Assembly: GCF_013410405.1 (NCBI RefSeq)
Contig: NZ_JACCFK010000002.1
Span: 1,937,754-2,001,753 of the forward strand
Reading direction: 5' to 3'
DNA: 64,000 nucleotides
From: Amycolatopsis endophytica
Lineage (GTDB): Bacteria > Actinomycetota > Actinomycetes > Mycobacteriales > Pseudonocardiaceae
Part shown: positions 8,201-16,232 of the stretch, piece after piece
How positions within the stretch are numbered: position 1 is the stretch's first letter
Layout of the letters: every line of letters begins with the position of its first letter
Position numbers and translations under genes: made by a program
The notes under the pieces: generated by a model
Seen by the model: the letters and a program-made list of their open reading frames with translations, nothing else
Told to the model about the DNA's origin: nothing
Database searches by the model: none

Positions 8201-8243
8201 CCGCGCTGACCTGCGGAAATCTGACTTCTGCAGGTCAGCGCGG
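8201..8243. repeat. 14-bp perfect inverted repeat next to the tRNA fragment
   Basis: CCGCGCTGACCTGC at 8201-8214 pairs exactly with 8230-8243 across a 15-base loop. It starts 12 bases past the tRNA-derived segment on the island side. The left arm is also recognisable in the decayed copy (about 8020-8034). Integrase or excisionase arm-site, or a terminator of a lost integrase gene, are the likely roles. Confidence 0.6.
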
Positions 8244-8451
8244 TTGGTTCAGGTCGGTTGAGGACCGTTCCGGCCCGCTCGGCGCGCAACGCTGCTCCCA
8301 AGTTGCTCCCCACCGTGCTCCCACGGCGCATCGCGCGAGCGAATCCGCGGTTCTGGGCAGCTGAACCGGCCCGCTGGAGTCACTATGCCAACTGGGTGGT
8401 TGATCACTGTTCGGGCTCCGCAGCTCCGGTGATCGGCCATGCTTGGACCTC

Positions 8452-9945
8452 ATGGTCGAGCCGCAGGTTCAGGTAGTGCCGCTCGCACCGGAGGATCGAG
8501 ACGGCTACCAGGCCGCCATCGGTCTCGGCAACCGGTTCATCGACCGGCTGGGGCAGTTGTCCTACGCCGCGTTCGAAGAGGCCGCGGAGCAATCGCGGTT
8601 GCTCATCGCACGCCACGAGCGGGCCGGGGCGTTGATCGGATATGCCCTGTTCCGACTTGCCCGCAACGAAGTCTCCTTGACCCACCTGTGCGTCGAGCCG
8701 GACGCACGTGGCACCGGCGTCGCTCGTGCTCTCGTCGACGAGATGACCCGCCGCCATCAGGATCGGCTGGGCATTCGCGCCAAGTGCCGTGACGGCTACG
8801 GGCTCGAGCAGACGTGGTCCAGCCTGGGCTTCACAGCCCGGGCACGAACCACGGGCCGGGGGCGCGATCGAGCCCCGATGACCGTGTGGTGGAAGGACCA
8901 TGGTCATCCGGACCTCTTCACTGAGTTCGAGCAGCCGGTCGAGTTGCGGGCGGCGATCGACCTCAACATCGTCCGCGATCTGGCCGCCCCTGCGGCACGC
9001 CGGCGCCGCTCGGACTTCCTCATCGCCGACCACCTCGCCGGGCGGCTCCAGCTGGTGATCACCTCGGGTATGCACGCCGAACTCGATCGCACCAGCCGCG
9101 ACGGCCGGCAACCCCTGCTACTAGCCATCGACACCTACCCGACGATCCATGCCGACCGCGCCGCGGCGGAATCGCTGCACGATCAACTGCTGAAAGCCAT
9201 TCGCGCGGATGCGCCCACATACCCGGCAACCGAGCAGGACCGCAACGACTTGGTGCAGGTGGCACACGCAGCGGCTGCCGGCCTCAGCGTATTCCTCACG
9301 TGGGACGAAGGTCTGATCAAGCTCCTCGGCCCCGTGATCGGGAACCTCACTGGCATGAAGATCATGACTCCGACGTATGTGGTCCTCCACCTGGAAGAAC
9401 TCGCCAACGCCGAAGCGTTTCGCCAAGTCGCCCTGTCCGGCAGCAGCTTCAGCCACGCCCGAGCGGGAGCCGGACTCAAACGCGAACTCGCGGCCTTCCT
9501 CGCGAAAACCGGCGGCGAACGCAAACGCGACCTGCAAGAACGTGTCGAGCAACTGATCCAATGCGGGCAAGGACCGTGGCTGGTTCACGGCGACGACGCC
9601 CGAGCGATCGCCCTGTACTGCGGCCACCTCGAAGACAAGCGCTGGTCCGTGCCGCTCCTGCGAGTAGCCGACCACCCCACGGGCGACACCCTCGCCAGGC
9701 ACCTCCTCTGGCTGTTCAAGCAACAAGCACGGGAGGCGGGGACCAAGCTCGTCGAGATCGCCGATCCCCACCTGGCACCGCGGGTCGAGCAAGGGGCCGA
9801 CTTCGAGTTGATGACCCACGTGGACGGCCGTTGGTACGCGCCAGTCGTCGACGTCTGCGGAACGGCACGCGAGGTCGTGAGCGCAGCCAACAACGCCCTC
9901 CGGGCCGCAGGTCTCGGTGCCGCACCACTCCTGAGCCCTGCCTGA
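8452..9945 (+). CDS. GNAT acetyltransferase / PIN-like fusion protein
   Basis: 497-aa multidomain protein. ATG at 8452 is chosen over TTG 8443; neither has a clear ribosome site. Residues about 10-150 form a GNAT fold with the acetyl-CoA loop VEPDARGTGVARALV. Residues about 165-310 look like a PIN nuclease-like domain: an early Asp in DLNIVRDL, then ITSGMHAELDR, and a late acidic TWDEGL. Residues about 320-365 are a charged linker, and 365-490 resemble a second, degenerate GNAT fold. The frame ends at TGA 9943-9945, but the downstream sequence continues in another frame. Adding one C at the GCCTGACC run would join the two parts. Acetylation of, or nuclease action on, RNA-associated targets is plausible but unproven. 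Confidence 0.7.
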   Translation: MVEPQVQVVPLAPEDRDGYQAAIGLGNRFIDRLGQLSYAAFEEAAEQSRLLIARHERAGALIGYALFRLARNEVSLTHLCVEPDARGTGVARALVDEMTRRHQDRLGIRAKCRDGYGLEQTWSSLGFTARARTTGRGRDRAPMTVWWKDHGHPDLFTEFEQPVELRAAIDLNIVRDLAAPAARRRRSDFLIADHLAGRLQLVITSGMHAELDRTSRDGRQPLLLAIDTYPTIHADRAAAESLHDQLLKAIRADAPTYPATEQDRNDLVQVAHAAAAGLSVFLTWDEGLIKLLGPVIGNLTGMKIMTPTYVVLHLEELANAEAFRQVALSGSSFSHARAGAGLKRELAAFLAKTGGERKRDLQERVEQLIQCGQGPWLVHGDDARAIALYCGHLEDKRWSVPLLRVADHPTGDTLARHLLWLFKQQAREAGTKLVEIADPHLAPRVEQGADFELMTHVDGRWYAPVVDVCGTAREVVSAANNALRAAGLGAAPLLSPA

Positions 9946-10505
9946 CCGCACACGCGGCGGCGCGGCTCGAGCAGGCCTGGTGGCCGGCCAAACTGCTGGA
10001 CAGCGAGCTGCCTTGCTTCGTCGTTCCGATCAGAAGCGGGTACGCGCACGAGCTGTTCGGATACCCCGACGGCATCGTGCCCCGCGACCCACAACTCTCC
10101 CTGGGACGGGAACACGTCTACTACCACAGCGTCGGCAACAACCCCCTCGCCGAGCCCGGACGCGTCCTCTGGCTCTCGACAGGAAAGGGCACGGGCAGCG
10201 GGCACTTCTTCGCCGCCTCGCAGCTCGAAGGGCTGATGATCGACAGTCCGGAGAATCTGCATGCAGCGCTGTCCTACTACGGCGTGTTCGACCTGGCCGC
10301 GGTCACCCGCGCAGCACGAGGCCGCCAGCAAGCCGAAGCCCTCCGCATCTCCAACACAGAGATCTTCCGGGCGCCCGTGTCACTCCGCCGTTACCACCGC
10401 TACCGCGAGCAAGTGGGCGACGGGCCCACCGCTTTCATGAGCGCCCGGCAGATCCCAGCTGAGCTCTTCGGCAAGATCTACCGGGAAGGAACCGGCACGC
10501 AGTAG
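9937..10505 (+). pseudogene. frameshifted C-terminal domain of the GNAT-PIN protein
   Basis: About 188 codons in the -1 frame directly after the GNAT-PIN stop. No ATG, GTG or TTG with a ribosome site occurs in its first 40 codons, so it is unlikely to be translated alone. It holds WWPAKLLDSELPCFVVPI, HELFGYPDG and LGREHVYYHSVG, then ends with EIFREP-like and LYREGTGT-like blocks (here IFRAPV and IYREGTGT). It looks like a small EVE/ASCH-like RNA-binding domain. Either the chain is a real ~690-residue fusion hidden by a one-base deletion in a C run, or the gene is broken. Confidence 0.6.
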
Positions 10506-10611
10506 CAGCCACGGCCTCGTGACAATGTCGATCAATCGAACTAGTGTTCCCCTCATGTCCGGTCGCACCAGAGGTCAGCTGCCGCTTCCCCTCCCGGTAA
10601 GGTCACCGGCT

Positions 10612-11124
10612 GTGACGAAGCAGGCCTCAGAGCGCACCGACGAACGACCACTGCTCATGTCGCTTCGCCCACGCTTCGCCCAGGCGATCCTCGACGGCAG
10701 CAAGACCGTGGAACTCCGCCGGACCCGGGTCTCGGCCCAACCTGGTACCACCATCATCATCTACGCCAGCGCCCCGATCATGTCGGTCGTCGGCCTCGCC
10801 CGGCTCATCTCGGTGCACACCGACACCCCTGCCCGACTGTGGCGGCGCCACCGCAAAAACCTCGCTCTGTCCCGCGCCGAGTTCGACAACTACCTCGCCG
10901 GCGCCGAGGCCGGCACTTGCCTGACCCTCGAACCACCACAGCGCCTTCACACGCCATACGAACTCGCCTGGCTCCGCGACTACGCCGCGTTCCGGCCACC
11001 GCAGAGCTACCGCTACCTCGCCGAGCACGACCCCGAACCACTTCACACCCTCGTCGCCACGAGCGCGCGATTCGCCACCGGACGTCGGTTCAACTGCACA
11101 GTCGGTCTGGAGTCGAAGAGCTGA
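10612..11124 (+). CDS. ASCH domain protein
   Basis: 170-aa protein with GTG at 10612 after GGTAAGG; longer readings start at 10519 or 10555. The N-terminal MSLRPRFAQAILDGSKTVE and ELRRTRV are the defining ASCH block, whose beta-barrel fold is related to PUA/EVE domains that bind RNA or modified nucleic acid. YASAPIMSVVG is the second strand pair. The C-terminal third (RLHTPYELAWLRDYAAFRPPQSYRYL) is family-like. It follows the GNAT-PIN gene by about 106 bp in the same direction. The two probably form one unit, perhaps an RNA-targeting toxin or regulator pair. The target is unknown. Confidence 0.75.
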   Translation: MTKQASERTDERPLLMSLRPRFAQAILDGSKTVELRRTRVSAQPGTTIIIYASAPIMSVVGLARLISVHTDTPARLWRRHRKNLALSRAEFDNYLAGAEAGTCLTLEPPQRLHTPYELAWLRDYAAFRPPQSYRYLAEHDPEPLHTLVATSARFATGRRFNCTVGLESKS

Positions 11125-11400
11125 TCGCCGGCTACCGGTCCGGCGCGACGGTCTACGAACTCGGCGACCGGTTAGGCATCGAACGGCGAAGGGGCAGCGC
11201 CAATCCTCCGCCGACACAGCGTGCCGATGCGTCGCCGCGGCCTACCCCGAGCAGAACGACCACGCTGTCCATCTCTGCAACCTCAGTTGGTCTCTAGTGC
11301 GAGTCGGCGATCACTTCGGGGTCAATCACACCGCGTGTTGAACAAGCTGCGTGAACGCGGCAATCCCGACCCGAGACACCCACGGCCGCCCGCGCTTTGA
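11109..11400 (+). pseudogene. remnant of a recombinase C-terminal helix-turn-helix
   Basis: Three frames each keep part of one protein: VEELIAGYRSGATVYELGDR near 11112-11175, then ILRRHSVPMRRRGLP, then EQNDHAVHLCN and VRVGDHFGVNHT, and finally RVLNKLRERG near 11337. In order these match the duplicated helix-turn-helix tail common in actinobacterial serine-recombinase family proteins. At least three frame changes separate the pieces and no catalytic domain is present. It overlaps the last 16 bases of the ASCH gene. This is a dead fragment of a mobile-element recombinase. Confidence 0.65.
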
Positions 11401-11415
11401 AGCAGGGGGCGCCCC

Positions 11416-11920
11416 ATGACCAGGCGTGCAGTGGCGTCGACCCGTCCAGGTTCGGATGGGGCTGCTGTGGTTCAGGCTGTCACCGTGATCATGGGCGTCG
11501 TCGGCCTCGCCCTTCTGTTCGGCTTCGGCAAGGTCCTCAATCTCGCGCTCCGGCTCGGCGTTCCCGCCTGGGTCGCCCCGCTGGTCGCTCCCGCGGTTGA
11601 TCTTTCGATCCTCGGGCCCGCGCACGAGGTCGATCAGCCCAAGCCGACTGTCCAAGCGGACTCGGATGACGTTGCGCCGGAAGCGGAGCCCGAACTCGAT
11701 GAGGACCTCCCACAGCACGGTGACGAGCGAGCAATCGTCGCTAGGACACCAGAGGCGCTCTTGGCGCGAGCACGGTGAGAAGACGCAGCGCACCGGGCTG
11801 CTCACCGGAAGCCGATCTCGGCGGACACGCTCCGTGTGCGGCTCGGGATTGGCACGACTCGGGCGCGGCGGCTTGTCAAGGCTGTCCGCGAGGAGCACCG
11901 AGCGGAGGTCATACGGCGTG
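11416..11920 (+). pseudogene. DUF2637/SpdB-like membrane protein, interrupted by TGA
   Basis: ATG at 11416 opens a frame with a hydrophobic segment (VVQAVTVIMGVVGLALLFGF) followed by RLGVPAWVAPLVAPAVDLS, the typical start of DUF2637-type proteins carried by actinomycete conjugative elements. The frame reaches ALLARAR and then TGA at 11776-11778. Directly after it, in the same frame, comes the expected C-terminal stretch PISADTLRVRLGIGTTRARR. A CGA-to-TGA change would explain the stop, and the middle membrane part seems deleted. It supports the view that this side of the tRNA fragment is mobile-element territory. Confidence 0.6.
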
Positions 11921-12048
11921 CGGTCGACGCGTACGCTGGGGATTCAGGCGTGTGCCTACGACCTTGGTGGCGTGACCTAGCGGTTGTCATTCCCCGGATC
12001 GCGCGCAGTTGCCGCCTCACCCATGCTCCCCGCCTCCTGCGGTCGCGG

Positions 12049-12471
12049 TCACCGGTGACGTCGGTGCGCCGCGTGCCGGAGCTGGAGGATGCGGGCGGAA
12101 CCGATCAGGGCGATCAGCAGGGCTCCGGCGATGGCGGCGAGGAGCATGGCCACCCCGACGGGCAAGGTCCCGGTGGCGCCGAGGAAGGTCAGCTCGGTAC
12201 GGGTGGGGTTCTGCAGGATGAAGATCAGCAGGACGACCAGCACGAGTACGGCGATGATCACCGCGACCCAGGTGCCGCTGATCCTGGTCCGCGCCACGCG
12301 AGTCTTCCGCGGCCGGGGTGCGGGTGCGGGTTCACCGGTGGCGGCTTGCGGTGCCGGGCTGTCGACCACCGGTGCTGGTGGCGCCGCGCCGTGCTTCTCG
12401 GGCTGAGGAAGGGGTGTGTCTGTGCCGTAGCGGGCGCGGGCCCGCCGCGCGCGGTCCAAGAGGTTCGACAT
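12049..12471 (-). CDS. LapA domain-containing membrane protein
   Basis: 140-aa protein. ATG at 12471 has GAGG upstream. Residues 1-60 are a charged, Pro/Ala-rich cytoplasmic tail. Residues about 66-90 (WVAVIIAVLVLVVLLIFILQ) and 103-127 are two membrane helices, joined by a loop with the LapA/DUF1049 pattern QNPTRTELTFLGATGTLPVG. A short basic His/Arg tail ends the protein. In Gram-negatives LapA acts in lipopolysaccharide assembly control; in actinobacteria this fold has no settled role. It lies 128 bp downstream of the radical SAM gene on the same strand. Confidence 0.85.
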   Translation of the reverse strand: MSNLLDRARRARARYGTDTPLPQPEKHGAAPPAPVVDSPAPQAATGEPAPAPRPRKTRVARTRISGTWVAVIIAVLVLVVLLIFILQNPTRTELTFLGATGTLPVGVAMLLAAIAGALLIALIGSARILQLRHAAHRRHR

Positions 12472-12599
12472 GACGTGCCTCGTCTGTAGTCCCGGTGTGG
12501 GCTGGCACTACAGGTTGCGGTGTCGTCATCGCCGGATGTCTCTAGTCTACGCGTGCCAGCGGCGGCCTGGCCATCGCGTCATCGTTGCCGCAGGCTTCG

Positions 12600-14123
12600 T
12601 CATCCCTTGCCGGGCACGAGCGTCTGCGTGAGGTCGGGTACCCGGTCGGCCGGCGACAGCAGTTCGGCGTAGCGGCCGAGCATGCGATCGCCCAGGTGCT
12701 GGTAGTAGTCGGGCAGTCTGGTGGTGCGTCCTTCGTGGAAGGCCAGGAACCGGGGGTCGTCGCGCAGCATGCCCAGGATCCGGTGGAAGCTGGCGATGTC
12801 GCCGCGGAAGGCCGCGGTACGCGCACGGTGGACGTAGCGGATGAGGCGGTGGGACGTCGAGCGCATCCGGCGGCGCAGCATGGCGGGCGAGGCGGCGTGG
12901 GCGTACAGCTCGGTGAGCTTGGTGTAGTAGGTGACCGGGTCGTAGTGGCGCAGGGTGGTCACCAGGTAGGGCGCGTAGTAGAAGTTGAACGGCATCGTGG
13001 TCAGGATGCGTTCGTCGGCGGTGAGCTGGTCGTGCAACGGGGTGCCGCCGAACGGCACCGGGATGTTGATCGTGGGCCAGACGAACGGAGTGCGGTCCAT
13101 GAACCGCTTGGTCAGCTCGACCGGCTCGTCGCCCTGGTCCGTGTCGAGCCCGAACATGAAGTTCGCCTGCAGGTAGGGCACGTTCTCCGCGAGCCGCGTG
13201 AAGTGCTCGGCCACGTGGTCGACCTTGGCTGTGCCACCCTCCCGGCCCACGCCGGCTTTGTTCGAGTAGTCGGTCCAGGACTCCACGCCCGGCGCGACCA
13301 TGACGCAGTTGGTGTCCTTGAGCCGGCTGGGCCGGTTCCCGCGGAGCACGGTCAGCGAGCTTTCGATGATGTAGGGCGGCCGCGCGCCCGGCGGCTGGTC
13401 CTCCAGTACGTCCAGGACCTTGTCGAAGGTCACCGCGAAGTTCGGGTCGTGGAACACGATCAGGGTGCCCGGTAGGTGCCGAGCCAGATACCGCAGGTCT
13501 TCGGCCAGCCGCTCGGGAGGCAGCAGGCGGTAGCGCGTGTTCCAGTCGATGCAGAAGTCGCAGTGATAGGGACAGCCCATGCTGGCCAGCATGGGCACGG
13601 CGGATAGCAGCAACGGTTTGCGGCCCCAGAAGAACGCCGACTTGCGGATCTCCGGCATCCGCTCGGCCACGGTCGGCACGTCGTCGAACGGGCGGGCCGC
13701 GGAGATCCGGCTGCCCGGCTCGTAGTGGCCGGCGAGGATGCCGGAGACCAGTTCGGCGTCGCACTCGCCGACGACCAGGTCGAAGAAACGCTGGCAGTCG
13801 GCCGGGAACGCCTTGGCGTGCGGGCCGCCGATCACCGTGCGCACACCGGCCTGGCGATACAGCTTGGCCAGTGCGTAGGCGAGGTGGCTGACCTGCGTGT
13901 AGCAGGCGATGAACACCACGTCCAAGTCCCCGGGCAGCAGCCGGTGCGGGTCGCCCAGACCGTAGTAAGTGGCGTAGAACGTCTCGTGCCCCTGCCTGCG
14001 GCACCACACCGAGATGGCTTGCGGGGTGATGCCGGCGAACTGCTTGGTCATCAACAGGCGGTAGCCCACCTCCGCCGGTCCCCGCGCCGGCGGAGCCAGG
14101 ATGTCCAGGATTCCCACCCTCAT
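12600..14123 (-). CDS. B12-binding domain radical SAM enzyme
   Basis: 507-aa protein. ATG at 14123 follows GAGGAGAG. Residues 1-140 look like a cobalamin-binding Rossmann domain, with VVFIACYTQVSHLAYALAK and VIGGPHA, although a clear DxHxxG is missing. Residues about 170-400 are the radical SAM barrel, whose cluster cysteines are C184, C188 and C191 in CPYHCDFC. Later parts include FHDPNFAV, MVAPGVESW and FMFGLDTD, typical of class B methylase-like or rSAM lipid/peptide modifiers. The C-terminal 100 residues are helical and basic. There is no precursor peptide or biosynthetic partner beside it. The substrate is unknown; methylation or a radical rearrangement of a hydrophobic molecule is the likely reaction type. 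Confidence 0.85.
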   Translation of the reverse strand: MRVGILDILAPPARGPAEVGYRLLMTKQFAGITPQAISVWCRRQGHETFYATYYGLGDPHRLLPGDLDVVFIACYTQVSHLAYALAKLYRQAGVRTVIGGPHAKAFPADCQRFFDLVVGECDAELVSGILAGHYEPGSRISAARPFDDVPTVAERMPEIRKSAFFWGRKPLLLSAVPMLASMGCPYHCDFCIDWNTRYRLLPPERLAEDLRYLARHLPGTLIVFHDPNFAVTFDKVLDVLEDQPPGARPPYIIESSLTVLRGNRPSRLKDTNCVMVAPGVESWTDYSNKAGVGREGGTAKVDHVAEHFTRLAENVPYLQANFMFGLDTDQGDEPVELTKRFMDRTPFVWPTINIPVPFGGTPLHDQLTADERILTTMPFNFYYAPYLVTTLRHYDPVTYYTKLTELYAHAASPAMLRRRMRSTSHRLIRYVHRARTAAFRGDIASFHRILGMLRDDPRFLAFHEGRTTRLPDYYQHLGDRMLGRYAELLSPADRVPDLTQTLVPGKG

Positions 14124-14229
14124 CGCACAGCTCTCCTCGCGCACGCCGCCCGTCTCCTGCCTGCCAGGGATACCCGCGCGTGGCCCAGCCACGCCTCGTC
14201 CGTGGACGCCTCGGCGCCGTCCGCGGAAA

Positions 14230-14802
14230 TCACTGGACCGTCGACGTCGGTTTGCCGGTGAAGCGGAATTCGACCGCGGTGGGTAGTGCCTGCAGATCGA
14301 GCGCCTGACGCAGCCGGGGCAGCGCCTCGGTGCGCACCCGGTGCCGGATGGCGGGGAGGGATGCCTGTTGTTCGGTGTGGATGACCACGGTGAGGGTGGC
14401 GTTGTGCTGCGCCCCGGTGAGGGAGGCTTCGGCGGCCCGCACCCCGGGGTACGTTTCGATCTCGTCGGCGAAAGGCTCGACCGCGGTGGTCGTGGCCAGT
14501 TCGGTGCGGCCCCGGTCCGGGTCGCTTTCCAGGCGCCAGATGCCGCGGCGTGGCTTGCGGATCAGTTGCGCCGTGAGCCACCGCAGACACAGGAGCCCGA
14601 GAAGGACGGCGACCGCGGCGACGATGTAGAGCGCCCAGGTAGGGGGGCGCCCCCTGCCGGGGACGACGGTACTTGCCGGGTCGAACAAGCCCGGCCAGCC
14701 GAAATGGGTGGCCAGGGTGAGTCCGCCGGCCGCGAACAAGATCAGCCCGAGCAATGTGAGCAGGCCACGGTTGAGCCGCGCCGGCGGGTTGTGGGCGCTC
14801 AT
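14230..14802 (-). CDS. AmaP-like alkaline shock membrane anchor
   Basis: 190-aa protein and the last gene of a six-gene operon. ATG 14802 overlaps the previous stop as ATGA. Two membrane helices are seen, about residues 12-35 (LLTLLGLILFAAGGLTLA) and 57-80. They are followed by a cytoplasmic domain that resembles Asp23-interacting anchors (ATTTAVEPFADEIE, and a closing stretch rich in alternating charged strands). In Firmicutes AmaP tethers Asp23 to the membrane. Here it probably does the same for the three Asp23-like proteins encoded upstream. The match is by architecture and context more than by motif. Confidence 0.7.
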   Translation of the reverse strand: MSAHNPPARLNRGLLTLLGLILFAAGGLTLATHFGWPGLFDPASTVVPGRGRPPTWALYIVAAVAVLLGLLCLRWLTAQLIRKPRRGIWRLESDPDRGRTELATTTAVEPFADEIETYPGVRAAEASLTGAQHNATLTVVIHTEQQASLPAIRHRVRTEALPRLRQALDLQALPTAVEFRFTGKPTSTVQ

Positions 14803-15335
14803 TTCTGGCTCCGTGTGCTGCGTACCCGGACGCGCAGCGCCGGTCGGGCCGCGAGTGAGATCTCCGCGATCCGTCGTTCGAGCGCCGCGTACACCGCGTC
14901 GGCCAGGCCCTCGCCGCTCGCGCGGTCGGTACGCACCTTCGCCGTCACGCGGTGGCGGCGCACGGCGAGCCTGGCCCGGCTCACGCCGTCGACCCCGGCG
15001 GCCGCCGCACTCAGTGTGGTGCGCAACCGCCGGCGCGAGGCGCCGGCATCGAGCCCGTCGCCGTCGTCGTCGAGCGGAACGACCGTCGCCGAGCCCGGCA
15101 GGACCGCCGCCAGCAGCAACACCAGCCCGAGCGCCGAGGCCACCCCACCGGCGATCGCGGCGCCCGGGCTGTCCCATCGCGTCCTGTTCAGCGCGTCGGC
15201 CACCGCGTCGTAGCTGAGGATCGGCGGCTGACCCACGATCATCTGGATCGCGGACGTCGTGACCAGCACGCACGCCGCGAGGAGCGCCACGGCGCTCAGG
15301 CCGGCAGGCAGGCTGCGGCGGGGACGGCGGATCAC
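14799..15335 (-). CDS. DUF6286-type membrane protein
   Basis: 178-aa protein with ATG at 15335, four bases overlapping the upstream stop. Residues about 10-32 and 62-85 are membrane helices. The segment between them has SYDAVADALNRTRWD, found in actinobacterial proteins of Asp23 operons, and the C-terminal domain (residues 105-178) repeats the ASRRRLRTTLSAAAAGVDGV-type arrangement of a small alpha/beta domain. It probably sits with the AmaP-like protein at the membrane as a second anchor for Asp23-like polymers. No enzymatic motif is visible. Confidence 0.75.
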   Translation of the reverse strand: MIRRPRRSLPAGLSAVALLAACVLVTTSAIQMIVGQPPILSYDAVADALNRTRWDSPGAAIAGGVASALGLVLLLAAVLPGSATVVPLDDDGDGLDAGASRRRLRTTLSAAAAGVDGVSRARLAVRRHRVTAKVRTDRASGEGLADAVYAALERRIAEISLAARPALRVRVRSTRSQK

Positions 15336-15733
15336 CGGACCCTCCCCGCGGTGGCCGCGCCGTGCAGGGCGGTCACGGTGATGTCGACCCGCGACACGGC
15401 CAGCCCCGTCAGCTCGCCGACCCGCCGCACGAGATGGGACCGGACCTCTTCACAGGTCGCGGCAACCGGTTTCGGGTAGGCGATCGACAGACGGACGTCC
15501 AGTTCGGCGGTAGCGCCGTCCACCTTCGCCTGCACGGCGGCGGCACGGTCCTGGTCCTCGGCGCCGACGGTGACACCGAGCACCTGGCGAGCCGAGCCGC
15601 CGACGCTCTCGATCTCCGTTGCTGCGTACGCGGCCAGGCGCTCGACCGCACGAGTGGCGATGTCGGTGCGGCCGCGTTCGCTCATCTCCTGCTCGTCCTG
15701 GCCGGTTCCGGCGCGCGAATCCAGTACCGACAT
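15332..15733 (-). CDS. Asp23/Gls24 family envelope stress protein
   Basis: 133-aa soluble protein. Residues about 25-125 form one Asp23/Gls24 domain: DIATRAVERLAAYAATEIE at the start, then VDGATAELDVRLSIAYPKPV, and finally DITVTAL. Family members polymerise or coat the membrane and respond to alkaline or envelope stress. The protein is one of three Asp23-like products in this operon, and the size and sequence divergence suggests separate jobs. The start ATG overlaps no other gene; the upstream small membrane gene ends two bases before it. Confidence 0.85.
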   Translation of the reverse strand: MSVLDSRAGTGQDEQEMSERGRTDIATRAVERLAAYAATEIESVGGSARQVLGVTVGAEDQDRAAAVQAKVDGATAELDVRLSIAYPKPVAATCEEVRSHLVRRVGELTGLAVSRVDITVTALHGAATAGRVR

Positions 15734-15735
15734 GG

Positions 15736-15912
15736 TCAGCGGCGGCCGCGACCGGTGAGCTGGGACAGATCGAGCTTGCCGTCGGCGACCCGGCCGACCA
15801 GCAGGCCCAGCGCGCCGAGGACGAGCACGATGAGGAAGGCGCTGAAACCGCCGAACGCGCCCGCGAGGCCCAGCACGATGCCGGACAACAGCCCGAGAAC
15901 GGTGAAGTTCAT
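15736..15912 (-). CDS. small DUF2273-like membrane protein
   Basis: 58-aa protein, ATG at 15912 overlapping the upstream stop as ATGA. One long hydrophobic stretch, residues 4-40 (LGLLSGIVLGLAGAFGGFSA and then FLIVLVLGALGLLVG), may form two short helices with a Gly-rich turn. A basic tail (DLSQLTGRGRR) follows. Asp23 operons in other Gram-positive bacteria carry a similar tiny membrane protein (DUF2273). It is probably a membrane anchor or spacer in the complex. Confidence 0.8.
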   Translation of the reverse strand: MNFTVLGLLSGIVLGLAGAFGGFSAFLIVLVLGALGLLVGRVADGKLDLSQLTGRGRR

Positions 15913-16232
15913 GAGAGTTCTTCCTTTACTGCGACTCGGCCGAACGCTGCCGGCGCGGTCACCGGCAGCACGATGTCCATGACCGCCACCCGCACCGGAC
16001 GGTCGACCTTCCCGACCGCCGCCCGGACGGCGGCGGCGACCTCGGTGACAGTGGCCGGATACCGGCTGACCACGCCGACGGTGATCTCCTCCGGCCGGAT
16101 GCGCACGCCCGCCACCCGGCGTCCAGGCAGATACGTCGCCACGTCGCCGAACCGCCCGCTGTCCAGGTCGGCCACGGCGGGCACCGCCCGGACCGCGGCA
16201 GCGATCAGGTCGGCGTCGAGCTCGGAAGTCAT
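15909..16232 (-). CDS. short Asp23-like protein
   Basis: 107-aa soluble protein with ATG at 16232, four bases overlapping the gene upstream. It has the alpha-beta-alpha arrangement of an Asp23 half-domain: LIAAAVRAVPAVADLDSG, then EEITVGVVSRYPATVTEVAA and a closing VAVMDIVLP. It is shorter than the flanking Asp23 proteins because the N-terminal helix is reduced. Its placement between the main Asp23 gene and the small membrane gene suggests a subunit of the same membrane-associated assembly. Confidence 0.7.
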   Translation of the reverse strand: MTSELDADLIAAAVRAVPAVADLDSGRFGDVATYLPGRRVAGVRIRPEEITVGVVSRYPATVTEVAAAVRAAVGKVDRPVRVAVMDIVLPVTAPAAFGRVAVKEELS

